Origin: Bdellovibrionota bacterium
GTDB taxonomy: Bacteria; Bdellovibrionota; Bacteriovoracia; Bacteriovoracales; Bacteriovoracaceae
DNA: 5,270 nucleotides
Assembly: GCA_030836365.1 (NCBI GenBank)
Contig: JAURQB010000093.1
Coordinates: forward strand, 1-5,270
Direction: 5' to 3'
Shown here: piece after piece, positions 1 to 4,594 of the stretch
Layout: every line of letters begins with the position of its first letter
Numbering within the stretch: the first letter of the stretch is position 1
Translations under genes and position numbers: made by a program
The notes under the pieces: generated by a model
What the model was told of the DNA's origin: nothing
Databases searched by the model: none
Seen by the model: the letters and a program-made list of their open reading frames with translations, nothing else

Positions 1-185
1 ATTTATTCTTTTTTTAGACTTATTTTTGTATCAATATGGCTGAAAATATGGTATTAGTCGAACTGATCGAAGTTTTCAATTAGTTTCTAGGTTTTCTTTT
101 CTAAGTTATGTCAATTAAGTAATCGTCAAATTTCATCCAAAAAAATAACCGTGATTTACTGCTTTATAGCAAATAGTTCACACCA

Positions 186-215
186 TTGCCATACAAGTAT
201 TTTTGCTGGTATGGA
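186..215 (+). promoter_or_regulatory. Putative sigma-70 type promoter of the RRM gene
   Basis: TTGCCA at 186-191 resembles a -35 box and TATGGA at 210-215 resembles a -10 box, with an 18-base spacer. A TG at 207-208 gives the extended -10 arrangement TGnTATGGA. Transcription would start near 221-223, leaving a leader of about 20 bases that carries the ribosome binding site. Upstream bases 1-185 are AT-rich, have stops in the frames I read, and show no gene or repeat that I recognise. This is assigned by eye from consensus similarity only. Confidence 0.4.
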
Positions 216-230
216 ACTCAGAAATATCAA

Positions 231-235
231 AGGAG
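231..235 (+). promoter_or_regulatory. Ribosome binding site that fixes the RRM start
   Basis: AGGAG lies five bases before the ATG at 241. This strong site favours 241 over the upstream in-frame start at 151, whose extra 30 residues do not resemble any RRM protein N-terminus and would run through the putative promoter. Confidence 0.8.
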
Positions 236-240
236 ATAAA

Positions 241-513
241 ATGAGTAACAAAATTTATGTAGGTAATCTATCTTTTAGACTTGAAGAAAGAGATCTTCAA
301 TCAGCTTTCGAGCAGTTTGGATCAGTCACTTCTTGTAAAATTATTACAGATAGAGAAACAGGAAGAAGTAAAGGGTTTGCATTCGTTGAAATGAGTACAG
401 CTGACGAAGCAAGAGAAGCAATCTCAAGCTTAGACGGTAGCGAACTTGAGGGGCGTCCACTTCGAGTTAACGAAGCAAAGCCTCAGGAAAAAAGAGAAAG
501 AAATCGTTGGTAG
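241..513 (+). CDS. Single RRM-domain RNA-binding protein
   Basis: This 90-residue cytoplasmic protein is almost entirely one RNA recognition motif, which binds short single-stranded RNA on a four-stranded beta sheet. RNP2 is IYVGNL at residues 5-10 and RNP1 is KGFAFVEM at residues 44-51. The RNA-stacking aromatics are present at Tyr6, Phe46 and Phe48. The segment ending GRPLRVNEAKP (71-81) is the usual last strand, and a short Arg/Lys-rich tail follows, typical of small bacterial RRM proteins. In cyanobacteria this family includes cold-regulated RNA-binding proteins; the role here is unknown. The start is fixed by a good AGGAG site. The last 68 bases overlap the TTG-initiated version of the following methyltransferase frame, so the two may be cotranscribed. 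The domain call is secure; the RNA target cannot be inferred. Confidence 0.95.
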   Translation: MSNKIYVGNLSFRLEERDLQSAFEQFGSVTSCKIITDRETGRSKGFAFVEMSTADEAREAISSLDGSELEGRPLRVNEAKPQEKRERNRW

Positions 514-1249
514 TGAGATAGAAGGTAATCTTCAATCATTATCACGAAAAACTTTTCAAAACTCAAAAAACCTTCATCCACGAGTTCATTCCAAGCTTGT
601 GGATAAGGTTTTGGGTTTTAAAACGCCAAAGATTGAAAACAAACTTTTGCGAAAGTTTAGTGCTTATGATCATTACGTTTTAGGTACTAAGCGAAAACGA
701 CATTTCGAAGGAACCCAAGCCTGGATTGGTCTTCATCCGCAGATATTACAAACTCCTTATGTTGATATTTTAGAGGCATTAGATTTTCTCAAATCACAAG
801 ATATAAAGACAATCACCGATATCGGTGCTGGGTACGGCCGAGTTGGTTTTGTTTCCAGTGTATTATTTCCGGATGCAGTTTTTACTGGATATGAAATTGT
901 GAAAGAGCGACAAGTTGAAGGCGAGCGAGTTTTTAAGAAGAATGGTATTAACTCCGCGGGAATAATTCTTCAAAATGTTCTGGATCCAGTATTTGATATA
1001 CCAGCAGCTGATGTTTATTTTATTTATGATTTCAGTGAAAAGGAAGACATCACAGAGGTATTACTAAAAATAGGAAAGAGTAATAAATCAAAAAAAATAC
1101 TAATTGCACAAGGTGACCGAGTGTCAGCATTAATGTCTAAAACCTTTAGTCACTCATGGAGAAAATTAAAATCCATGAAAAAATCAGGGCTAACGATTTA
1201 TCAGTCTAACTCAGACAATTACGAGACTACTGAGGTCAAAAAAATTTAG
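446..1249 (+). CDS. Class I SAM-dependent methyltransferase, start uncertain
   Basis: The frame encodes up to 267 residues if it starts at TTG 446. The SAM-binding motif I is DIGAGYGRVG at residues 125-134. The acidic residue after beta 2 is Glu150 in GYEI, and YFIYDF at 191-196 fits the motif IV strand. The style of motif I recalls DOT1-like and related small-molecule or protein methyltransferases, but the substrate cannot be predicted. Residues before about 23 are the out-of-frame shadow of the RRM gene and look non-native, whereas the sequence from about residue 24 reads as real protein. No ATG or good ribosome binding site exists in the region. In-frame options are TTG 446, GTG 599, TTG 611, a rare ATC/ATA near 503-518, or frameshifting from the RRM gene. 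The stop follows directly after an A7 tract, and coding-like sequence continues in another frame. The family call is firm; both gene ends are in doubt. Confidence 0.8.
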   Translation: MRGVHFELTKQSLRKKEKEIVGSEIEGNLQSLSRKTFQNSKNLHPRVHSKLVDKVLGFKTPKIENKLLRKFSAYDHYVLGTKRKRHFEGTQAWIGLHPQILQTPYVDILEALDFLKSQDIKTITDIGAGYGRVGFVSSVLFPDAVFTGYEIVKERQVEGERVFKKNGINSAGIILQNVLDPVFDIPAADVYFIYDFSEKEDITEVLLKIGKSNKSKKILIAQGDRVSALMSKTFSHSWRKLKSMKKSGLTIYQSNSDNYETTEVKKI

Positions 1250-1343
1250 GTATCCTGATGGTGTATTGTCTTCGCTTGATCAAACCGGGCAGCGAATATG
1301 GCAAAATGATACTGAAAATATCTATCCTTATTTATTTGTTGGG
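1245..1343 (+). pseudogene. Possible displaced C-terminal end of the methyltransferase
   Basis: Just past the methyltransferase stop, the +1 frame reads FRYPDGVLSSLDQTGQRIW and then QNDTENIYPYLFVG, which has the composition of real protein. It has no start of its own. Skipping one base in the A7 run at 1238-1244 would join it to the upstream frame and remove the TAG at 1247-1249. Without an intervening stop the frame runs on to TGA at 1431, but beyond about 1343 it enters the isolated repeat arm and then the antisense of the neighbouring gene, so the original end was probably near here. I do not recognise this tail in a named family. It could also be chance open sequence. Confidence 0.3.
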
Positions 1344-1348
1344 ATAAT

Positions 1349-1359
1349 GCATGGCACCT
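1349..1359 (+). repeat. Isolated arm of the palindromic repeat
   Basis: GCATGGCACCT matches exactly the right arm of the two complete palindromic elements near 2412 and 3749. No matching left arm is found upstream, so it is a solo or degenerate copy. It lies in the gap between the convergent methyltransferase and the small secreted-protein gene, 10 bases past the latter's stop codon. Confidence 0.55.
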
Positions 1360-1369
1360 TTCTACCTTT

Positions 1370-1807
1370 CTATTTCTTAAGTGCTCCGTTCACTCGGACG
1401 ACAAAACCACTGGAGAGCATTACCCAGTTATGAGAAGTATCCTCATCGAACTGGTAGGATCTAAGAGATATTGGGTAATCGTTGATTTTTGTTTTTGCGT
1501 AATAGATCTGCTTATTAATAAACTTAAAAGAAAAATCATGGAAGGTAACTGATTCTCCTGTATCTAAGCGTTCAATTATCGTCGTTGTTGCAAGTAAGGC
1601 CTTATACTCGAACCCTCCTTGAATTTCGGTGCACTTTAGATATTTTTTATTATGATTAATTGTATATCTATAATCTCGACCCTTGTCTTTGAGGTCAAAG
1701 GAAAATGATGAGGGAATAATCTTAAGAGCTGAATTGCAGTCAAAGTTATCATTTGCGATAACTTTTGTTGCTAACAATATTGCCAAAATTAAGACGATTA
1801 AACGCAT
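1370..1807 (-). CDS. Small secreted protein of unknown function
   Basis: This 145-residue protein has a clear signal peptide: Arg2, a hydrophobic core LIVLILAILLA, and a likely signal peptidase I site after VIA (residues 17-19). The mature part of about 126 residues has no further membrane segment. It is rich in beta-prone alternating residues and has two cysteines, Cys24 and Cys59, which could form a disulfide in the periplasm. I recognise no family. The start is supported by AGGGAG at 1814-1819, six bases before the ATG. A TATATT on the minus strand at 1845-1850 could be a -10 box, without a convincing -35. It is the last of three co-oriented genes, 110 bases from the DUF5522/GNAT-like gene, so it may have its own promoter. 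Gene reality is well supported; the role is unknown. Confidence 0.8.
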   Translation of the reverse strand: MRLIVLILAILLATKVIANDNFDCNSALKIIPSSFSFDLKDKGRDYRYTINHNKKYLKCTEIQGGFEYKALLATTTIIERLDTGESVTFHDFSFKFINKQIYYAKTKINDYPISLRSYQFDEDTSHNWVMLSSGFVVRVNGALKK

Positions 1808-1917
1808 GAACTACTCCCTGAAAAACGTTGAATAGAGATTAGCGAATATATTTAGGTCTTAGAAGAAGATTACAGAGGGGGTAAAATTTCTAACTCTGCT
1901 ATTATTTAAAATATTGC

Positions 1918-2388
1918 TTATCTTTTTATATGTTCAATTCCAAGCCCCTGGTTTTGAAACTCTTTTTTTAGGTAAAGCTCCTCAATTGCACGGCCAGAAT
2001 TACTTTCAGATAATTTGTTAGAAAACTTGATGACTCCACAGATATCATCTTGAAACTGTCCAAATGCATGGCCAGTAAAGTTTTCAAGAGTGATGTGTTG
2101 AGCGATTACTTTGCTCTTTTTTCCAAATCCCTCTGCCAGAATCGATAAAGCGAGATCGGAAATTTCAACTGGTTTTGATTCACTGATGATTTTATTTGCA
2201 TATTTAATATTTTCTTCTTCAATCGGAACAATTTCGATACTAAAGTTTTTTAAGGTATACCCATAAGGGCAATGAAGACAGTTAGTTCTGCAGCATGCCC
2301 CTCTATTAAGAAGATAGGTCGAGGTATAAACATCCTCTCCGGCATCATTTGTATATGTTAATTTAGTTTTTTCATCGCTCATTTCCAT
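1918..2388 (-). CDS. DUF5522-like Cys cluster plus truncated GNAT-like domain
   Basis: This 156-residue protein has two parts. Residues 24-44 hold a compact cysteine cluster, LNRGACCRTNCLHCPYGY, with Cys32, Cys33, Cys37 and Cys40 before Pro-Tyr-Gly. It resembles the small DUF5522 family (CxxCxHCPYG type), probably a metal site of unknown role. The C-terminal half resembles the GNAT acyltransferase fold: a DDICGVIKF strand at 114-122, then EELYLKKEFQNQGLG at 136-150, which matches motif A with Q/RxxGxG at Gln145-Gly150. The protein stops six residues later, before the last strand and helix of a GNAT domain, so it is probably truncated or frameshifted and may not be active. The start could be Met1 or Met3; neither has a clear ribosome binding site. 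It lies 59 bases downstream of the protease gene, with a palindromic repeat between them. Confidence 0.75.
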   Translation of the reverse strand: MEMSDEKTKLTYTNDAGEDVYTSTYLLNRGACCRTNCLHCPYGYTLKNFSIEIVPIEEENIKYANKIISESKPVEISDLALSILAEGFGKKSKVIAQHITLENFTGHAFGQFQDDICGVIKFSNKLSESNSGRAIEELYLKKEFQNQGLGIEHIKR

Positions 2389-2396
2389 TCAATAGT

Positions 2397-2402
2397 ACTA
2401 TA
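2397..2402 (-). promoter_or_regulatory. Possible -10 box of the DUF5522/GNAT-like gene
   Basis: TATAGT on the minus strand ends eight bases before the ATG at 2388. If used, transcription would begin only about one to three bases upstream of the coding sequence, giving a nearly leaderless mRNA. That fits the lack of a Shine-Dalgarno site. There is no good -35 box at the right distance. Weak, assigned by eye. Confidence 0.25.
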
Positions 2403-2411
2403 AAAAAATTA

Positions 2412-2449
2412 AGGTGCCATGCTCTTTTTTTCCAAGGGGCATGGCACCT
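2412..2449 (+). repeat. Palindromic repeat element, copy 1
   Basis: A 38-base element with perfect 11-base arms, AGGTGCCATGC at 2412-2422 and GCATGGCACCT at 2439-2449, around a T-rich loop ending CCAAGG. G-T and C-G pairs extend the stem inward. It matches the reverse complement of the element at 3749-3786 at 35 of 38 positions. It sits between the protease and DUF5522/GNAT-like genes, where the hairpin could attenuate readthrough. Its right edge overlaps the protease stop codon (TAG on the minus strand, 2448-2450). It has no downstream U-run of a classical terminator. Confidence 0.85.
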
Positions 2450-3680
2450 ATAATTTTAAAATCTCATTTACCAAGTTATTCGCGTTAACTCGTCCTCCAA
2501 CGGCCATACCTTTTAGCGCAGACAAGCTTTCACTTGATTTAATTATGAAGTCCTTTACCTCAGTGGGAGTTAACTCTGGATAAATAGATAAGGCGAGCCC
2601 GGCAATTCCGGCCACAATCGGAGCGGCCATTGATGTTCCCGACTTCCTTCTATATTTTCCGTTAAACCAAGTTGAGTAAATGTTTTGGCCGGGAGCAAAT
2701 ACATCAACCATGGTTTTTCCATAATTTGAGAACGTAGCTTTTGACCCGCGTCCCATGGTTGCTCCAACGCTCATGTTACCAGGAATATCATAGCTGGCCG
2801 GGTAGATCGGAAATCGGTCAGAGTTGTTACCACTATTACCGGCTGCGTTGACAATAAATATACCTTTCTCAGATGCTATTTTTAAAAGATCAAATAAGAT
2901 GCTTTCAGCTGGTGCTCCTCCCCATGAATTAGACATAATGTCTGCGCCGTGCTCTATCGCGTAGTCGATGGCCTCCAACGCCGCATCCATTGTTCCCGCT
3001 CCACCTGTGCTGAATTTTAAGCTCATTATTTTAACTTGCCCCATAACACCTTTTATACCACCGTTTCCGTGGACTGCGCCGATGATCCCTGCGCAATGCG
3101 ACCCATGGCCATCCTCATCGATAGGATCATTGTCCTGATTGATAAAATCATACCCAAAAATATCATCGACATATCCATTTCCATCGTCATCGATGCCTGG
3201 TAATCCATTTTTTTCTTGTTGGTTCTGCCAAATATTGTCCTGTAGGTCCGGATTGTTATAATCAACACCTGTATCAATCAGGGCAATTTTAATCGCATCA
3301 GAGCCTGTTGTTACATCCCATGCTTTTTTAGCATCAATATCTTCACCTTTTACTCCTGGAACAATAACCGTCGTTCTGGAATTTAAGCCTGTATTTTCTA
3401 GGTGCCATTGCTTATTGAAAAGAGGGTCCTGTGAGTCATTTGTCTTAAGAAGTTGTAATGATATATTTTCTTCGATTCTAAGAATTTTTTTGTTGGCCGT
3501 TACTGATTGTAGTTCTTCAAGCGTACCAGAGTATTTGAGCAAAGGTATGTTTTTTGTTCGAAGGGGGCTAAATCCTCTTACCTCCGAAAAGTCCTTTATG
3601 TTCTCAACTTGTACAATAAATTCTTTTGCTTCTGATGAGAGTGAATAGATAAGTGATACTAGTATAAAAATATTTTTCAT
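2448..3680 (-). CDS. Secreted subtilisin-family (S8) serine protease
   Basis: This 410-residue exported endopeptidase cleaves proteins with an Asp-His-Ser triad. Residues 1-18 form a signal peptide (MKNIFILVSLIYSLSSEA), and about 19-95 look like an N-terminal propeptide. The catalytic domain runs from about 100 to the end. It has Asp136 in ALIDTGVD, His192 in DGHGSHCAG, oxyanion Asn282 in NAAGNSG and Ser350 in SGTSMAAP, so all key residues are present. DDDGNGYVDD at 164-173 is an acidic loop of the kind that binds calcium in this family. No C-terminal anchor or sorting domain follows. The start at 3680 is preferred because it begins the signal peptide; an upstream in-frame start at 3800 would translate a palindromic repeat. 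GGGGGG ten bases upstream may act as the ribosome binding site. Likely roles are nutrition or exported-protein processing. Confidence 0.95.
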   Translation of the reverse strand: MKNIFILVSLIYSLSSEAKEFIVQVENIKDFSEVRGFSPLRTKNIPLLKYSGTLEELQSVTANKKILRIEENISLQLLKTNDSQDPLFNKQWHLENTGLNSRTTVIVPGVKGEDIDAKKAWDVTTGSDAIKIALIDTGVDYNNPDLQDNIWQNQQEKNGLPGIDDDGNGYVDDIFGYDFINQDNDPIDEDGHGSHCAGIIGAVHGNGGIKGVMGQVKIMSLKFSTGGAGTMDAALEAIDYAIEHGADIMSNSWGGAPAESILFDLLKIASEKGIFIVNAAGNSGNNSDRFPIYPASYDIPGNMSVGATMGRGSKATFSNYGKTMVDVFAPGQNIYSTWFNGKYRRKSGTSMAAPIVAGIAGLALSIYPELTPTEVKDFIIKSSESLSALKGMAVGGRVNANNLVNEILKL

Positions 3681-3690
3681 AAGAATTTTT

Positions 3691-3705
3691 CCCCCCAAAA
3701 AAAAA
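3691..3705 (-). promoter_or_regulatory. Homopolymer tracts at the protease ribosome binding site
   Basis: On the coding strand, nine T are followed directly by six G, then AAAAATTCTT and the ATG. The G6 tract is the only purine-rich candidate Shine-Dalgarno site for the protease. Its distance to the start, ten bases, is slightly long. Adjacent T9 and G6 runs are prone to slipped-strand length change, which could alter ribosome binding, so expression might vary between cells. The tract is seen directly; the effect is inferred. Confidence 0.45.
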
Positions 3706-3748
3706 TTGTCTTCTCGTTGCTGCGATAAAGCAAACAAAAGAATGTAAA

Positions 3749-3786
3749 AAGTGCCATGCTCCTTGGTAAAAAAGAGCATGGCACCT
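3749..3786 (-). repeat. Palindromic repeat element, copy 2
   Basis: This is the inverted counterpart of the element at 2412-2449. It has perfect 11-base arms GTGCCATGCTC (3751-3761) and GAGCATGGCAC (3774-3784), with a 12-base loop containing an A-run. The three differences from copy 1 lie in the loop, at the loop edge and near one end. It is in the 194-base gap between the divergent protease and cyclophilin genes, about 70 bases upstream of the protease start, so it could affect either promoter. A weaker similarity (AGGTGTCACAT) begins at 3809. Confidence 0.85.
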
Positions 3787-3864
3787 GTAAAGAAAGGCAT
3801 AAAATAATAGGTGTCACATCTGATATATCTGGTTAGACTTAGTGATCAATTAATTTTGTAACTG

Positions 3865-3870
3865 AGAGGA
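3865..3870 (+). promoter_or_regulatory. Ribosome binding site of the cyclophilin gene
   Basis: AGAGGA lies four bases before the ATG at 3875 and supports that start. No convincing promoter was identified in the preceding 80 bases. Confidence 0.65.
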
Positions 3871-3874
3871 ATTT

Positions 3875-4450
3875 ATGAAAGCATTATTTGTTGCCCTTTG
3901 TTTTGCCTTATCAACATCGGTTTTTGCTGCGCAAGCGAAAAACTTAAGTAAAACCATAAAAGTTAAAATGGAAACGAATTACGGTGATATCGTTCTTGAG
4001 CTTAACCAGGAGAAGGCGCCAATCACGGTAAGTAACTTTTTAAAATACACAGAAAATAAATTTTACGACGGGACGATTTTTCACCGTGTGATCAACAACT
4101 TTATGATTCAAGGTGGAGGGCTAACGCCGGATATGCAAAAGAAAACCACGCTTTCTGAAATTAAAAACGAAGCGGACAATGGACTAAAAAACCATGTTGG
4201 AACAATCGCCATGGCGAGAACAAATATGGTTGATAGCGCGACGTCGCAATTTTTTATCAACGTCAATGATAACGATTTTCTTAATCACAGAGGAAAAAAT
4301 CCAAGTGAATATGGATACACGGTTTTTGGAAAAGTGACGGAGGGGATGACTGTTGTGAATAGAATTAAAACGGCAGCGACAACCTCAAAGGGTGGCCGGC
4401 AGAACGTTCCGACCGAACCAATTATCATCAAAAAAGTAACTCGACTCTAA
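3875..4450 (+). CDS. ppiA: Periplasmic cyclophilin-type peptidyl-prolyl isomerase
   Basis: This 191-residue foldase catalyses cis-trans isomerisation of Xaa-Pro bonds in exported proteins. Residues 1-19 form a signal peptide (Lys2, hydrophobic core, VFA-A cleavage region), placing it in the periplasm. The cyclophilin domain covers about 28-190. Key active-site residues are visible: Arg71 in FHRVI, Phe76, Met77 and Gln79 in FMIQGGG, Phe127 in SQFFIN, and Leu136 and His138 in FLNH. Phe135 replaces the tryptophan that contributes to cyclosporin binding in human cyclophilin A, as is usual in bacterial members. Length and export signal match E. coli PpiA, hence the symbol, though strict orthology is not shown. 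It is divergent from the protease, and a strong hairpin follows its stop by nine bases, so it is probably a single-gene transcript. Confidence 0.95.
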   Translation: MKALFVALCFALSTSVFAAQAKNLSKTIKVKMETNYGDIVLELNQEKAPITVSNFLKYTENKFYDGTIFHRVINNFMIQGGGLTPDMQKKTTLSEIKNEADNGLKNHVGTIAMARTNMVDSATSQFFINVNDNDFLNHRGKNPSEYGYTVFGKVTEGMTVVNRIKTAATTSKGGRQNVPTEPIIIKKVTRL

Positions 4451-4459
4451 AATACCCCA

Positions 4460-4492
4460 CCCGCCAAAAGGTACCGCGTACCTTTTGGCGGG
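4460..4492 (+). terminator. Strong hairpin after the cyclophilin gene
   Basis: A 15-base perfect stem (4460-4474 with 4478-4492) closes a three-base CGC loop. Its inner part, AAAAGGTAC/GTACCTTTT, is AT-mixed and its base is GC-rich. It begins ten bases after the cyclophilin stop, where a terminator is expected. On the plus strand it is followed by GGCTTGCG rather than a U-run, so it is not a canonical intrinsic terminator. It could be a U-less or Rho-assisted terminator, an mRNA-stabilising 3' hairpin, or a copy of another dispersed palindrome. Confidence 0.6.
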
Positions 4493-4559
4493 GGCTTGCG
4501 TAAGTCGTCAAAAACAAGTTCTGTTAGCGTGAATAAATTGCTCTTTCTTTCATATGATC

Positions 4560-4588
4560 TTGATCTAAGTTCCTAGAAATACTATGTT
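4560..4588 (+). promoter_or_regulatory. Possible promoter giving a leaderless mRNA
   Basis: TTGATC at 4560-4565 and TATGTT at 4583-4588 are separated by 17 bases, each matching four of six consensus positions. Transcription would start at about the A of the ATG at 4595. No Shine-Dalgarno site precedes that ATG, which fits leaderless translation. The rest of the 4493-4559 gap shows no recognisable feature. Confidence 0.3.
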
Positions 4589-4594
4589 GCGCTA

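Noticed and set aside
151..240. N-terminal extension of the RRM frame from 151
   Set aside because: The added residues do not look like an RRM protein, the region holds a likely promoter, and a strong AGGAG site precedes the ATG at 241.
488..494. AAAAAAG resembling a -1 slippery heptamer
   Set aside because: The heptamer is not in the right register with the RRM codons, and the downstream frame needs a +1 rather than a -1 shift.
1258..1347. Small ORF with its own ATG after the methyltransferase
   Set aside because: It is 29 residues, has no ribosome binding site, and the competing frame reads more like real protein.
2570..2767. Open frame on the minus strand inside the protease
   Set aside because: It lies wholly within the protease catalytic region in another frame and has no domain or ribosome binding site.
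3053..3277. Methionine-rich open frame on the minus strand
   Set aside because: It is an out-of-frame reading of the protease; the Met-rich composition comes from GAT/GGA-rich codons of the acidic loop.
3400..3411. AGGTGCCATTGC resembling the repeat arm
   Set aside because: It lies in the protease coding sequence (QWHLEN region), has a mismatch, and has no partner arm, so it is probably coincidence.
3415..3648. Cys/Ser-rich open frame on the plus strand
   Set aside because: It is antisense to the protease propeptide and shows no independent coding signal.
2412..3786. Composite transposon or CRISPR explanation for the repeats
   Set aside because: There is no transposase, no target-site duplication that I could see, and no regularly spaced repeat-spacer pattern.
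3681..3800. Longer protease start at 3800
   Set aside because: It would translate a palindromic repeat and the homopolymer tracts and bury the signal peptide behind 40 unrelated residues.
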